DNA of 64,000 nt from Candidatus Enterovibrio escicola. GTDB taxonomy: Bacteria; Pseudomonadota; Gammaproteobacteria; Enterobacterales; Vibrionaceae. Every line of letters starts with the position of its first letter. Positions within the stretch are counted from its first letter, which is position 1. The position numbers and the translations under genes are program-made. Positions 1 to 10,957 of this stretch are shown here, piece after piece. The notes beneath the pieces were generated by a model. That model saw nothing but the letters and a program-made list of their open reading frames with translations, had not been told where the DNA came from and made no database searches. The DNA lies in assembly GCF_002464935.1 (NCBI RefSeq), contig NZ_NBYY01000009.1:186001-250000 (forward strand), given 5' to 3'.

Positions 1-654
1 TACAAAATCAACAATTGTCAACTACAAGAAATTTATTGCCTCAAATTCTATACTGGCACACTTAACAATGTGGATATCATTCTTCTTCAATCAGGCATTG
101 GTAAAGTAGCCGCTGCCATTGCTACCTCGGTACTGCTTGATCGATTTAAACCCTCCACGATCATTAACATCGGTTCTGCCGGAAGCTTCGATTCTTCTTT
201 GGATTTAGGTGATATCGTGATGGCCACCGAGGTGGCATATCACGATGTCGACGTCACTGCTTTTGACTACATTATAGGTCAAATGGCTGGTCAACCTGCG
301 ACTTTCACATCTGATGAAAGATTGATGGAAGTTGCAGAAAAAGCACTAACCTCAATGGTACCCATACCGCATGCCGTTCGTGGTATGATCTGCACAGGTG
401 ATAGTTTTGTTCACACCGATAAGCATAAAAACTACATTCGTAAACACTTCCAGAATGTGATAGCTGTTGAAATGGAAGCGGCTGCTGTTGCCCAAACATG
501 TCACCAGTTCAGAGTACCCTTCGTGGTGATACGAGCTATTTCCGATCTAGCCGACAAAAAGTCACCAACGACGTTTAAAACGTTCCTACCATTGGCAGCA
601 AAAAACTCGAGTACACTGATAGAAAAAATGATCTATTTACTTGATTCAGGATGA
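1..654 (+). CDS. mtnN: 5'-methylthioadenosine/S-adenosylhomocysteine nucleosidase (5' partial)
   Basis: Hydrolyses MTA and SAH to adenine plus the thioribose or ribosyl-homocysteine, feeding methionine salvage and removing inhibitors of methyl transfer. The frame is open from base 1: the residues before the GTG at 70 (ending FYTGTLNN) match the family, so the true start lies left of the window and the GTG is internal. Visible family features are the [11 protein letters not shown] segment, NIGSAGS, the VEMEAAA substrate-binding stretch and RAISDLAD near the end, which carries the catalytic Asp. The C-terminus is of normal length. About 15-20 N-terminal residues, including the first catalytic Glu, are outside the window. 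IS5 follows 32 bp after the stop. Identification is secure. Confidence 0.95.
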   Translation, partial: YKINNCQLQEIYCLKFYTGTLNNVDIILLQSGIGKVAAAIATSVLLDRFKPSTIINIGSAGSFDSSLDLGDIVMATEVAYHDVDVTAFDYIIGQMAGQPATFTSDERLMEVAEKALTSMVPIPHAVRGMICTGDSFVHTDKHKNYIRKHFQNVIAVEMEAAAVAQTCHQFRVPFVVIRAISDLADKKSPTTFKTFLPLAAKNSSTLIEKMIYLLDSG

Positions 655-685
655 CTGAAATCACCACACATTTTGATATCTTGCC

Positions 686-1657
686 GGTGTTGTGGATTAA
701 ATCAGGCCTATAACGGACTGATCCCAATTTTTTTACAGTCTTAATTTGTTTGTTGGCGAACAAACATAGCGAGTCTTATAATTTTATTCATCGCTTTCAT
801 ATTTGCCAGCCATTTACTAACTTGAGCATTATAATAACGAAGAATGAGTTTAGTCCTGAGCAACTGTTTATAGCGAAACATTGCTGTCTCTGCTAATAAT
901 TGTTTGTGATAAGCCCTATCCTTTTTCCACTCCGCCTGTTTGTCTTCTTTCAACACTTTTACAGCCTCATTTCTAGGATGCCCTTCCTCCCAGTACCCCG
1001 CGTTGCTTCGAGGTGGAATACTGGGTGTTATTCTTTTTTTTTTCAGTACGGGGTGACATGCTCTTGTGTCATTGGCTCCATCAGCACTGACTTGCTGAGT
1101 CTTTCGTCGTAATGAGTTAAGCAATGTAGCTAAAACCTCATTGTCACCTACAGAGACTAGGCTGATTTCTTCAGCAATAACTTCATGAGTAGACACATCA
1201 ACGGCAAGATGAAGTTTACGCCAAATACGCCACTTATTTTTATCCTGTTTACGTGTTTTCCATTCGCCTTCACCGTATACTTTTAGGCCTGTGGCGTCAA
1301 TAACGACGTGCTCGACAGCGCCTCTAGTAGGCAAACGGGACTTAATTTCTATGGTCTTTAATCTCTTGCTAATGCACGTGTGTGTATGGGATCTCAGCGG
1401 ATACTCATCAACGGAAAAACCGAATTGAGAAAGCCTTATAATCCACGAATAGAGAGATTAAAAATATCTTTCACCATCAGTGTTCTTTCAATTACGGTAT
1501 CCAAAAAGTGACTGAGCTTCGGTTTACTAATGCTTCATTATATTGTTTCCAGTTGCTGATCTTATGCTTGGCCTTTCCCCTCATCACCTCCCGCTTAATT
1601 CCATGATGAACTAATCGCAGGCATTGCGATTAGTTCAGATATTTGGGAAACTACACC
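686..1657 (-). mobile_element. IS5-family (IS903-like) element, decayed
   Basis: Ends resemble IS903-type inverted repeats: GGTGTTGTGGATTAAATC at 686 and the complement of a GGTGTAGTTTCCCAAAT end at 1657. The minus-strand transposase frame 741-1334 holds the C-terminal two thirds (VVIDATGLKVYGEGEW, RKLHLAVDVSTHEVIAEE, GHPRNEAV, ETAMFRYKQLL). The N-terminal part (1335-1560) is frameshifted and shortened relative to the copy at 4319-5219. Same family as 4319, 34539, 40640 and 55314. No clear 9-bp target duplication remains. Confidence 0.85.
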
Positions 1658-1659
1658 TT

Positions 1660-1975
1660 CAAAACTCTCACGGCAGACAACAGTACAGAATTCGCCGGTC
1701 AATAAGGAGGTTGCTAAAATCAACAGATGTTGATTTAAATTTTACTAAACCTTATCGATCAAGTGATCGGAGACTAAATGAGCATACAGATGGTCTGACA
1801 AGGAAACTCTCACCAAGAGGAACTGACTTCAACGAAATCAGTAATGAGGAAATTACCAAGATAAAACATAGCCTAAACACACGTGGTAGAGCGAGTTTTT
1901 GGTATCGCTCTCCGAACAATGTTCTTTCAGAGTATTTAATAGCAGTTTAAGATATAACACCTGTGCATTTCACTT
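1660..1975 (+). mobile_element. IS30-family transposase C-terminal remnant
   Basis: Frame 1624-1950 carries an IS30 DDE C-terminus: LNFTKPYRSSDRRLNEHTDG, then RGTDFNEISNEE and SLNTRGRASFWYRSPN, matching the family's NENTNGLIR...FPKGTD...LNNRPRK order. A stretch at about 1680 in another frame reads NSTEFAGQ (family NGKEFAGH), so at least one frameshift is present. The N-terminal half is missing. It lies directly against the IS5 end at 1657. Confidence 0.75.
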
Positions 1976-2235
1976 AACGGAGGGCGTAGCAGTTCCGAGT
2001 TTATGTGATCTCGGACTCGACCATCACGAGTTGTATCCTGATAAGTTTCGAGTGTTTATTTTTACTTCTTAAGTCAAAGTCAGTTTCATTGCGCGTAGCC
2101 TGATCTTCATTTGATTAAAAATCAAGAATATTCAAGTTGATTGAGTATATAAGTCTAACTGATTTCAAGAATCATAGCGATTCAAGTAATATGTTATTTT
2201 ACGAAAGATTTCTTATTTTGGAGGAGCGATAAACT
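1976..2235. other. tyrS upstream region
   Basis: No gene is recognisable. A short hairpin (CCGAG and CTCGG arms around 1997-2016) and AT-rich DNA lead to the tyrS ribosome binding site (GGAGGAGCG, ending about 8 bases before the ATG). A tyrS promoter must lie here or in the IS30 remnant, but I cannot place one with confidence. Confidence 0.4.
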
Positions 2236-3423
2236 ATGACGAGTATTGAGGCCGCGTTAGCTGAAATTAAACGTGGTGTGGAGGAATTGATTACAGAAGA
2301 AGCGTTAATTACAAAACTAAAAGAGAACCGTCCTCTTCGTATCAAGATGGGTGCAGATCCAACGGCACCCGACATTCACTTGGGTCACACTGTGATAATA
2401 AATAAACTGCGTACATTCCAAGTGTTGGGTCATGAAGTAATCTTCCTCATCGGTGACTATACCGCAATGGTCGGAGACCCAAGTGGAAAAAATTTCACAC
2501 GCCCTACGCTGAGCCGTGAGCAGGTTCTGAGTAACGCAGAAACCTACAAAGAACAGATTTTCAAAATTCTAGACCCTGAAAAAACCCGTATTGAATTCAA
2601 CTCAAACTGGTTACGGCAGTTGGGGACTGAGGGTATGATCCGTCTAGCAGCAAGCTCTACGGTTGCGCGGATGCTTGAACGTGACGATTTTAAAAAGCGT
2701 TACAGCAACAAGCAACCAATCTCTATTCACGAATTCATTTACCCGTTGCTGCAAGGATATGACTCAGTGGCTCTGGAAGCTGATATTGAATTAGGAGGTA
2801 CCGATCAGAAATTTAACTTATTGATGGGGCGTGAATTGCAGAGAAAAAACGATCAATCTCTACAGATTGTGATAACGATGCCTCTGCTGATAGGTTTGGA
2901 CGGAGTTAGAAAGATGTCCAAGTCAGCCAATAACTACATTGGTATTAGCGATGCACCTGATGAGATGTTTGGTAAGATAATGTCTATTCCAGATGATTTG
3001 ATGTGGAATTACTATGAACTGCTATCTTTCCGATCGTTGAACGAAATTGAGCAGTTAAAAACTGATATTATAAACGGGAAAAATCCCCGAGATGTGAAAA
3101 TTGCGTTAGCGAAAGAAATTCTGGTACGTTTCCACCTTGAAGTGGATGCGGAAGTGGTAGAAGCAAATTTCAACAACCGTTTCCAGAAAGGTGCAATACC
3201 GCATGAAATATCTGAGTTTTCCTTCCACCATGGTTTAGCGATTGCCAACCTGCTAAAAAATGCAGATTTGGTAGGTTCCACCTCAGATGCAATGCGTATG
3301 ATCCGACAAGGAGGTGTGAAGATAAATGGAGAAAAAGTTGATGATACCAAGCTAATACCTGCTGTAGGTACTGCGGTTTACCAAGTCGGTAAGCGTAGAT
3401 TTGCTCGTATCACGCTGGCATGA
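2236..3423 (+). CDS. tyrS: tyrosyl-tRNA synthetase
   Basis: Charges tRNA-Tyr with tyrosine using ATP in the cytoplasm. A class I synthetase of 395 residues, the short Vibrio-type TyrRS. The HIGH-like motif is HLGH (residues 48-51), the KMSKS loop is exact (226-230), and the [18 protein letters not shown] tyrosine/tRNA acceptor region lies between them. The C-terminal 60 residues form an S4-like RNA-binding domain ([16 protein letters not shown]). The start is supported by a strong GGAGG-type ribosome binding site. No truncation is seen. The gene stands alone, with transposon debris on both sides, so it is probably transcribed from its own promoter. Confidence 0.97.
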   Translation: MTSIEAALAEIKRGVEELITEEALITKLKENRPLRIKMGADPTAPDIHLGHTVIINKLRTFQVLGHEVIFLIGDYTAMVGDPSGKNFTRPTLSREQVLSNAETYKEQIFKILDPEKTRIEFNSNWLRQLGTEGMIRLAASSTVARMLERDDFKKRYSNKQPISIHEFIYPLLQGYDSVALEADIELGGTDQKFNLLMGRELQRKNDQSLQIVITMPLLIGLDGVRKMSKSANNYIGISDAPDEMFGKIMSIPDDLMWNYYELLSFRSLNEIEQLKTDIINGKNPRDVKIALAKEILVRFHLEVDAEVVEANFNNRFQKGAIPHEISEFSFHHGLAIANLLKNADLVGSTSDAMRMIRQGGVKINGEKVDDTKLIPAVGTAVYQVGKRRFARITLA

Positions 3424-3504
3424 TCATAAAATATACGCCTATTCAATACTGCTCTTATCTGATAATCAACTCTTCAGCACTTCTTCTCAATCGACTTCCT
3501 GTTT

Positions 3505-4318
3505 AAGAAAAGTACCTGATGTTTTACGGTGTTAAAGAAAAAATAAGCCTTCTCTCCTCTCAGTTAGCGAAGTGATGATAATAGTGATATCTTTCCATTA
3601 ATCTGGGTATCGAGACTTTAAAACCGATTACATCCACGTTTGTTTACCGCTATCTCACCAATGAATTTCCTGAATTAGTCATCTAAACGCGAATACTCAT
3701 GCAAGGTATTTTGGTTCCTCTTTGCTATTACCTCACTCACCGTAAGGCAAGGCCGACAGGGATTGCCTTCGCTAATTCGTCTACACTACAAGTATATCAC
3801 AACATACCATTCTAAGACTTCAGGTTTTTAAAGGTATCTCGATGCGAGGAAAAATAACGATGGGGTGGTTCTACGACTTCAAATGATACCTTATATCAAT
3901 GATAAAAGTGGCATTATCTTAGTCAAAGTGACGACGGTTAACGTGTATGATAGAAAGCCTGTATCGGAAATGGTTGACGAGCTTTGACGTGTTTATACAG
4001 AGAGAAAGGTTATATATCTGGTTCATTGGAGCGGAAACTTGCAGACAAGGGAGTGACACTGATAACGGGTATGAAAAAACATGAAACCCAAAGTGATGAA
4101 ACTTTGGAGCCGCCTGATGCTCCGGAATCGATTTATTATTGAAACCGTTTTTGACCAACTAAAAAACATATCCCAAATTAAGAATTCTCGGCACCGTAGT
4201 TGTATCAGCTTTATGGGCAACTTGATGGCGTGGTTCATCGCGTATTCATTTCAACTAAAGAAGCCGAGCATCAAGATGATTCAGCTTGATAAGCAAGCGC
4301 TTATGCAGACCTGAGGTT
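3505..4318 (+). mobile_element. IS982-family element, 5'-truncated and frameshifted
   Basis: Runs from a piece of the transposase N-terminal region (like the PFRLSVSEVM...FHQS...YFK segment of the copy at 49644) to the right inverted repeat ending in ACCTGAGGTTA. The C-terminal frame 4081-4314 (MKLWSRLMLRNRF, ETVFDQLKNI, FMGNLMAWFIAYSFQ) is readable; the middle contains several stops. The right end joins IS5 sequence at 4319 at exactly the same point as the copy ending at 56313. Confidence 0.8.
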
Positions 4319-5219
4319 AATTACAAAGAGTAAGTTTAGGGCTGAGTAACTTTTTATAGCAAAACATCGCTGTTTCTGTTAATGAGCATTTGTCATAATC
4401 TCTGTCCTTTTTCTACTCCGCCAGTTTGCGATCCTTCAACACTTTTACAGCTTCATTTCTAGGATGCACTCCTACCAGTACTCCGCGTTACTTCCAGGTG
4501 GTATAGTGGGCGTTATTCCTTTGTTCTTCAGTATGTGGTGACATGCTCTTGTCCCATGGGCTCCATTAGTACTGACTTGTTGTATCTTTCGTCGTAATAG
4601 GTTAAGCAATATAGGTAAAACCTCATTGTCATCCACAGAAACTAAGCTAACTTCTGTAGAAATAACCTCATGAGTAGATACATCAACGGCAAGATGAAGT
4701 TTGCGCCAGATGCACTGCTTCTCCTTACCGTGTTTACGCTTTTTCCATTTACCTTCATAGTATATTTTTAGACCTGTAGCATCAATAACGACGTGGGCGA
4801 CAGCTCCTCGACTCGGCAAACGGTACTTAACTTTTATGGTCTTCAAACGCTTACTAATGCAGGTGTATGTAGGGGATATCATCGGGACATTCATCAATAT
4901 AAAAACCGAATTTAGAAAGATTTTTAATCCACGGAATGGGAACTTAAAGATAGCTTTCACCATCAGTGTCATTTCAATCTCGGTATCCTAAAATATAAAC
5001 CCACAGCCACGATGACCGTGATGCTTTAGAGCATGCAATACCTTAATAATAGCGATGGCTATCCAGAAAGTCACTAAGCGACGGTTGACTCATGCTTGAT
5101 TATATTGTTTCCAGTTGCCGATCTTATGCTTGGCCTTTCCCATCATCACCTCCCGCTTAATTCCATGATGATCTGATCGTAGGCATTGAGATTAGTTCAA
5201 ATATTCAGAAAACAACGTC
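4319..5219 (-). mobile_element. IS5-family (IS903-like) element, left end lost
   Basis: The minus-strand frame 4472-4972 carries the N-terminal two thirds of the transposase (SRGAVAHVVIDATGLK, RKLHLAVDVSTHEV, GAHGTRACHHILK). The C-terminal part (4319-4470) is out of frame. The right end at 5219 reads ...AACAACGTC, a decayed inverted repeat. The left part, including the 3' end of the transposase gene, was lost where it meets the IS982 at 4318. Confidence 0.8.
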
Positions 5220-5268
5220 ACCTGATATTCAATAAGGACTCGACAACCAACAGCGATGGAAAAAAGCC

Positions 5269-7299
5269 CTAACATAAGTTTAAAGGGGTAGACAACGCCT
5301 CTGCGAGCCCGCTGAAACGATGCGTTTTACGTCTAACAGCGATCTCCAAACTGGAGCAGGTGGCATAAATATCTAGCATTTCTATTGCTCGCGTTACCCC
5401 AGTATATACTAGTTCCCGTGTCATCACTGGTGTCGGCATTGGTGGTAAGACTAGGATAATGTGAGAAAACTCCGACCCTTGAGATTTATGGATAGTTATT
5501 GCATACGCTGTTTTATGCTCTGGTAAGCGACTTGGCAGGAAAGTTTTAAGTCTACCATTCGGCATTTCAAACACCACCCGCAAACTATCCTCCTGCTTAA
5601 CAACGATACCAATATCACCATTATACAAACCGAGACCATGATCATTTTGAGTAACCATGACGGGTCGACCAAGATAAGATTTTTCTTTTCCAAGAATGAT
5701 AAGCCTTTCTTTCACAAGTGCATTTTCGATTTCACGATTAAAACCCGCAACACCAAATTGACCTTCAGAAAGTGCACATAACAAGCGCACCGCGGAAAAT
5801 TTATGGAGAACTGCTGACATCGTTTCTCCCATCGATAACGCGTTAAGGTACTCACGATATCCTTCAACTGCTTGATGAACCGCAGCTGTATACACATCAC
5901 TATCCATCTCATGAAATGCAATGTCATCATAGCCTTGTGCAAAGATCTGTTGTAGACGACGTGAGTCTCCGGCATTGATCGCAAACGCCAATTGACCGAC
6001 ACCTGACTTGGTATGGAATCGATAACTTTTTTTTAGCAAACAAACACTGTCAGTTACAGGCTGGTTCGCGTTGAAGCATGCCAAAGAAAAGCCTGTTAAG
6101 GCTGAAAGTTGTTCCGCACATGTCGCACTATAAATATTTTTTGCATTTATACAAATATCACCCAGCACTGCCCCCGCTTCCACTGAAGCCAGCTGATCGC
6201 GATCTCCCAATAAAATAACCCGAGCATGATCAGGCAAGGCTGACAGCAATCTGGCCATTAAAGGCAAATCGACCATCGAAGCTTCGTCCACTACCAAGAT
6301 ATCTAAATGCAGCCTGTTACCTTCGTAGTGTCGGAATTTAACTCGGTTCATTATAACGCCCAATAGGCTGTGAATAGTTGATGCTTGTATAGGAATTTTC
6401 TCCCGAAGACTTTGAGATACCGGTAAATTCACCAACGCCTGACTTATAGATTTAGCCAAGCGATTAGCTGCTTTCCCCGTGGGGGCTACTAACTTAATTT
6501 CAAGGTCAGTCGGTTTATCACTGCTAAAAATCAGTGCTGCGAGCAACTTAGCAACCGTAGTGGTTTTTCCAGTTCCAGGTCCACCAGAAATTACAGAAAA
6601 TCGATAGCACAAGGCCACAGCTGCCGCAACCTTCTGCCAATTCAACCGCATACTATCTGGTATCAACGCAAGGTATTCACTCATATTAACATTAATTTTC
6701 AACAAGGCTACGAGAGCCCCAAAATCAACCTGTTCTGGTGAGGTTATATCAAGGTAATCTACCAGCTTTTGCTGCCGATCAACGTGGCTAAGATTCACAT
6801 CACTTTCCCAATCAGCATAGTGTATTTTTAGATCTGCAATATCTGGTGCAAACAAATCATCCAGTATTGATTTAGGATCGCACGCTACTTTGATAAGTAC
6901 AGCACGCTTTTTAATTTCATTGGCAACACAACGTTCAGCACACCAATAGCGGTGTAAATAGAGTCGTGTACCATCAAGCACTAGAGGTGAAGCTGTATCA
7001 CCATTCCCAACAACTGAAACCCGTAAGAACATATCTATAGCATTTTGAGGCTTAAGTAATTCTACCACACGAGCAGAATCAGAGGCAGGTAGATCAAACA
7101 ATCTAGCCACATCTAGAGACGATAAATCGATACAGACGTTCCCTTTACCCAGTTCATAACTCACCAATGCTGCCCATCCCACCATGGCTATATCTAAGTC
7201 ACCCAATTGTTGTCCAATAAAAAGGGCGAACTGACGGTCAATAGCACGAATAGTTCGACGATGATAGAGGAACTGAAGCAATTCACGACTCGTCAGCAT
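5269..7299 (-). CDS. recD: exodeoxyribonuclease V alpha subunit (RecD helicase)
   Basis: The 5'-3' helicase of RecBCD, which unwinds and degrades DNA from double-strand ends and is modulated at Chi. 676 residues, longer than E. coli RecD (about 608) but usual for vibrios. Walker A SGGPGTGKTT lies at residues 238-247 after the N-terminal RecB-contacting domain. VVDEASMVDLPLMARLL (Walker B, DEAS) and the helicase end motifs TIHKSQGSEF and YTGVTRA follow. The start overlaps the end of recB by 17 bp, implying translational coupling in a recC-recB-recD operon. No internal lesion is seen. IS5 debris begins about 50 bp beyond the stop. Confidence 0.95.
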   Translation of the reverse strand: MLTSRELLQFLYHRRTIRAIDRQFALFIGQQLGDLDIAMVGWAALVSYELGKGNVCIDLSSLDVARLFDLPASDSARVVELLKPQNAIDMFLRVSVVGNGDTASPLVLDGTRLYLHRYWCAERCVANEIKKRAVLIKVACDPKSILDDLFAPDIADLKIHYADWESDVNLSHVDRQQKLVDYLDITSPEQVDFGALVALLKINVNMSEYLALIPDSMRLNWQKVAAAVALCYRFSVISGGPGTGKTTTVAKLLAALIFSSDKPTDLEIKLVAPTGKAANRLAKSISQALVNLPVSQSLREKIPIQASTIHSLLGVIMNRVKFRHYEGNRLHLDILVVDEASMVDLPLMARLLSALPDHARVILLGDRDQLASVEAGAVLGDICINAKNIYSATCAEQLSALTGFSLACFNANQPVTDSVCLLKKSYRFHTKSGVGQLAFAINAGDSRRLQQIFAQGYDDIAFHEMDSDVYTAAVHQAVEGYREYLNALSMGETMSAVLHKFSAVRLLCALSEGQFGVAGFNREIENALVKERLIILGKEKSYLGRPVMVTQNDHGLGLYNGDIGIVVKQEDSLRVVFEMPNGRLKTFLPSRLPEHKTAYAITIHKSQGSEFSHIILVLPPMPTPVMTRELVYTGVTRAIEMLDIYATCSSLEIAVRRKTHRFSGLAEALSTPLNLC

Positions 7300-10200
7300 T
7301 ACTTACTCCATTATTAAATAACGTATCTAACCCATCAATCAGAGCTTTCGAAGGTTTAATATAGAAAATACCGTGTTGCATATCCGCTTCAATTCCACGG
7401 ATAAAAAGGTAATACACGCCACCAAAATGTTTCGTAATATCGTAATCTACAAGTCGCTGACTTAGAAATCGGTGTAGAGCTAGTGAATAAATTTGGTATT
7501 GGAAATCATAGCGATGCTCTACCATGGCAGAAGCGAGTGCGTCTTTAGTATAATCAGCAGATGAATCACCTAAGTAGTTCGATTTCCAATCCACCACATA
7601 ATAGCGACCTTTCCAGCAGAAGACTAAGTCAATAAAGCCTTTTAGCATTCCACTGACGGTATCAAATTTAAGATCCCCCGCCTTCGCGGAAAGGGTGTCA
7701 TAGCGTTTAATATGGCGATTAACACGATTACACTGAAGACTATCCAATGGCATGATAAATTCCATTTCCGTCAGTCGTGCCACATCATCGATTTTGGACA
7801 GTGTTAACCCGTCATTCAGAGGATGTGACACCACATCAGTCAGCAGTTTTTGTAGCACAGGAGTCCACGCCTCATCGTAGTTTTCCAGCGAAAGCGCATG
7901 GCGAATCATGTTTTCCACGTCTTCGTGGTACATATCTTGCCAGAATGAAACATGTTCAAACAAGGTATGCAGAAAGGTGCCATGTCTCTTACCACAGGGA
8001 AACTGAAAGATGGATGCGCAAGTCTCAAGGGTCTTATCAGATTCTAAAAGTAGTTCTTCTTTTGCATATACATCAAACTTTGTAAGTTCAGACAACGACG
8101 AGGGATACCCTTGATTTACCAGTCTCGAGTAGCTGGTTAGTTTCCAGTGATTACGAATAGAACCTTTAAAAATGCGAGCGGACAACAAATTAGTATAACC
8201 ATCTATAAATGGCAATTTTCCCATTTCATTACAGGGGGGAGGCGTAACCCTCATATGTACTTGTCCTTCTAATAGCGAGGAAACCGCAGTATGCAGTCCT
8301 TCCACATCTGCAGGTATCCCTCGTTGTATTAGATATCCCATAGCTGATTTGTGCAACCCAGTATCCCCATAAGACCTACGACCATTTTTCAGTGGAGCAA
8401 GACCTATGAAACAACCGTATATTGCACGAGTGAGCGCGACATAAATCAGGCGAAGATCTTCGGCTAAACGCTCTCTATCTGACATCTCAATAGCAAATTC
8501 TGAGTTCGTCAACTCCAAGACCGGGGTACTGTCATTTTTATGAAAAAATGGACGATCAGACGGACGAAAGTTGCAAGAAAATGGCAGATAAACTAGACCG
8601 TATTCCAGCCCTTTTGACTTGTGAATGGTGACGATTCTTACTAAATCACGTTCAGACTCCAACCGTACTTGTTGTTCTTCGCAGTTACCATTGGGACTGT
8701 CGATATGATCTACTAACCAGCGAAGAAGCGCATGATGGCTATCTAGAGTCTGGCTTTCTTGTTGTAGTAATTCACCCAAATGAAGTAAATCCGTAAGTAA
8801 TCGGTCGCCATTTTCCTCACATAATAAGCGTTCGGCAATCATACGGTGCTGTATCACTTTCCTCAGCATAGGCAGAACACCCCGATTAAACCATATCGTT
8901 TGATAGGTAGAAAATTCAATCACCACACGTTCCCACATTTCCTCATCATGGTTCAATGTGTCGATATCTTTCGCAGTGAGAGCAAACAATCTACTGGCAA
9001 GTGCAGTACGTAATGCACGATCATTATCAGGGGTCAATACCGCAGTTAACAAACGTTGAAGGTCTAGGGCTAACGGGCTGACAAAGACACTGTCTCGGTT
9101 CGACAAATACACCGACAAAATATCTTGCCGTGCCAACGCCTGCTTAACTTTGACCGCTTCACTTCTCGTTCGTACCAGCACCGTAATATTATTGGCCTTC
9201 ACTTTAATATTCCGTTTTCCGTTGTAAAAATAAGCACGCTTTTCTATTGCTGCACCAAGTATTTGATGAATACTACTGGCTGTGGCAGAAGCCATTTTTT
9301 CTTCATAGTCATTTTTTGTTTGTAGGTCGGTGCCTTCCTCCAACCAAAACGTCATTGCCACCTGAGTTTCACCGTTCAAACTCCAATAGCGACAGTTTGA
9401 GTTAGGCGAATGTTCAACTGCTAGGAACGGGATATCCTCTTCATAGATAAACGGAGCATAAGCATGTTTAAAGACATGGTTTACTGCCGCAACCATGTCT
9501 GCCGTCGAACGCCAGTTAGTAGAAAGATTATAATGGTTTTCTACCTGACGACGCGCATGAATATAAGTAAAAATATCAGCACCACGGAACGCGTAAATAG
9601 CCTGTTTTGGATCACCTATCATAAACAAACCACAATGTGGTGAATTTGCATATATATCACTAAAAATTTGATATTGCTGTGGATCAGTATCTTGGAATTC
9701 ATCGATCATCGCAACGGGGTATAAGGTACGAATACAAGTGGCAAGTAGTTTCCCATTGTCTTTCCGAAGAGATTCAGCCAGTTGCGATAATAATTCATCA
9801 AACGAAAGCCTACCAGATCGACGTTTTTCCTGTGCAAGAAGGTAGCGTACTTCTCGGATAGCGTGAGCAGTTAACATATCTTTCAATGTAAACGGTTTTG
9901 CAAGTAATCTATCAATTGCTTCAAACACAGGATGTTGAGGGGCTTCGCCTTTCTTAGTTTTCTCAGACAATGTATTCGCTGAAAATCGATTAAACTTGGT
10001 AGGAAGACAGTAATGAGACGTCGGTTGATTGGCCCACTTGCTTATTTCAGCTAACCAATTTGGCAATGTACGTTTATTATAAATGCGCTTATCCACACCA
10101 GAACTGTAAATTAACAATTCCAAATTGTTTACAGCTTCGAGCCATTTTATTTTTACGTCATCGATACGTTGAAGATTTCTTTTGTGCAAAGCAGCCAAAT

Positions 10201-10843
10201 CATCAGGCATAAGTGGAGCACTTATAGTCACCAACGGCCCCGAGAGGTACATACTAATTTCTTTCAACAATGCAGAGGGTCCATTCCAATAACCACTAAC
10301 CACACCAACAAGTGATCTCGCAAGTGGATAAAATTGTTGCCGCCAAAAGTCTGCGACCGCACGCTCATGCAGGGCTGTTTCGTCGGTTAAAAACTCGGTG
10401 GTAAACAAACTGCCTGATTCAAACGCATTTTGAGCCAACATGCGCCGGCAAAACCCATGAATAGTGTAGATGGCAGATTCATCCATTTGTCGCTCTGCTT
10501 GAAGCAACAATCGTTCTCCATCAGAGTGATTTGCCATTGCATCAAGCAATGGCTGTATCGCAGGATTACCACTTTTTCCCCTACTAAATGCCAAACGCGC
10601 ATCATGTATCCGTTCACGAATTCTATTTTTTAACTCTTGTGTCGCCGCCTCAGTAAAAGTTACCACTAATATCTTGTCGACGGTAAGCGGGATTTGATGT
10701 GCCGTTTCTTTCGAGCCATGTCCAAGTAGTAAACGGAGATAAAGCCCAGCAATCGTAAAGGTTTTTCCCGTACCTGCAGAAGCTTCAATTAATCGCTGAC
10801 CATGAAGCGGAAAAGACAGGGTATGGAGAGTTTGGTTTTGCAT
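7283..10843 (-). CDS. recB: exodeoxyribonuclease V beta subunit (RecB helicase-nuclease)
   Basis: The 3'-5' helicase and nuclease of RecBCD; in E. coli it also loads RecA after Chi. 1186 residues against about 1180 in E. coli. Walker A EASAGTGKTF is at residues 20-29; the UvrD-like motifs include MIDEFQDTDPQQY, GDPKQAIYAFRGADIF, ATSTNWRS-like TNWRST, TIHKSKGLEYGLVY and VALTRA. The C-terminal nuclease core keeps its acidic and basic residues: HGTFLHTLFEH, GFIDLVF and VVDWKSN. So helicase, nuclease and probably the RecA-interaction fold are intact. Overlaps recD by 17 bp. An IS982 lies immediately upstream, separating it from recC. Confidence 0.96.
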   Translation of the reverse strand: MQNQTLHTLSFPLHGQRLIEASAGTGKTFTIAGLYLRLLLGHGSKETAHQIPLTVDKILVVTFTEAATQELKNRIRERIHDARLAFSRGKSGNPAIQPLLDAMANHSDGERLLLQAERQMDESAIYTIHGFCRRMLAQNAFESGSLFTTEFLTDETALHERAVADFWRQQFYPLARSLVGVVSGYWNGPSALLKEISMYLSGPLVTISAPLMPDDLAALHKRNLQRIDDVKIKWLEAVNNLELLIYSSGVDKRIYNKRTLPNWLAEISKWANQPTSHYCLPTKFNRFSANTLSEKTKKGEAPQHPVFEAIDRLLAKPFTLKDMLTAHAIREVRYLLAQEKRRSGRLSFDELLSQLAESLRKDNGKLLATCIRTLYPVAMIDEFQDTDPQQYQIFSDIYANSPHCGLFMIGDPKQAIYAFRGADIFTYIHARRQVENHYNLSTNWRSTADMVAAVNHVFKHAYAPFIYEEDIPFLAVEHSPNSNCRYWSLNGETQVAMTFWLEEGTDLQTKNDYEEKMASATASSIHQILGAAIEKRAYFYNGKRNIKVKANNITVLVRTRSEAVKVKQALARQDILSVYLSNRDSVFVSPLALDLQRLLTAVLTPDNDRALRTALASRLFALTAKDIDTLNHDEEMWERVVIEFSTYQTIWFNRGVLPMLRKVIQHRMIAERLLCEENGDRLLTDLLHLGELLQQESQTLDSHHALLRWLVDHIDSPNGNCEEQQVRLESERDLVRIVTIHKSKGLEYGLVYLPFSCNFRPSDRPFFHKNDSTPVLELTNSEFAIEMSDRERLAEDLRLIYVALTRAIYGCFIGLAPLKNGRRSYGDTGLHKSAMGYLIQRGIPADVEGLHTAVSSLLEGQVHMRVTPPPCNEMGKLPFIDGYTNLLSARIFKGSIRNHWKLTSYSRLVNQGYPSSLSELTKFDVYAKEELLLESDKTLETCASIFQFPCGKRHGTFLHTLFEHVSFWQDMYHEDVENMIRHALSLENYDEAWTPVLQKLLTDVVSHPLNDGLTLSKIDDVARLTEMEFIMPLDSLQCNRVNRHIKRYDTLSAKAGDLKFDTVSGMLKGFIDLVFCWKGRYYVVDWKSNYLGDSSADYTKDALASAMVEHRYDFQYQIYSLALHRFLSQRLVDYDITKHFGGVYYLFIRGIEADMQHGIFYIKPSKALIDGLDTLFNNGVSNADES

Positions 10844-10957
10844 GAGTAACCGACTCGATATTGAAATATGCCTGTTATTTTATCAGTGCATCGACAATTT
10901 GTAATGTAAATAGACCTACTAATGCTATTTACAGATTAAGAGATACATAAGCTGATA

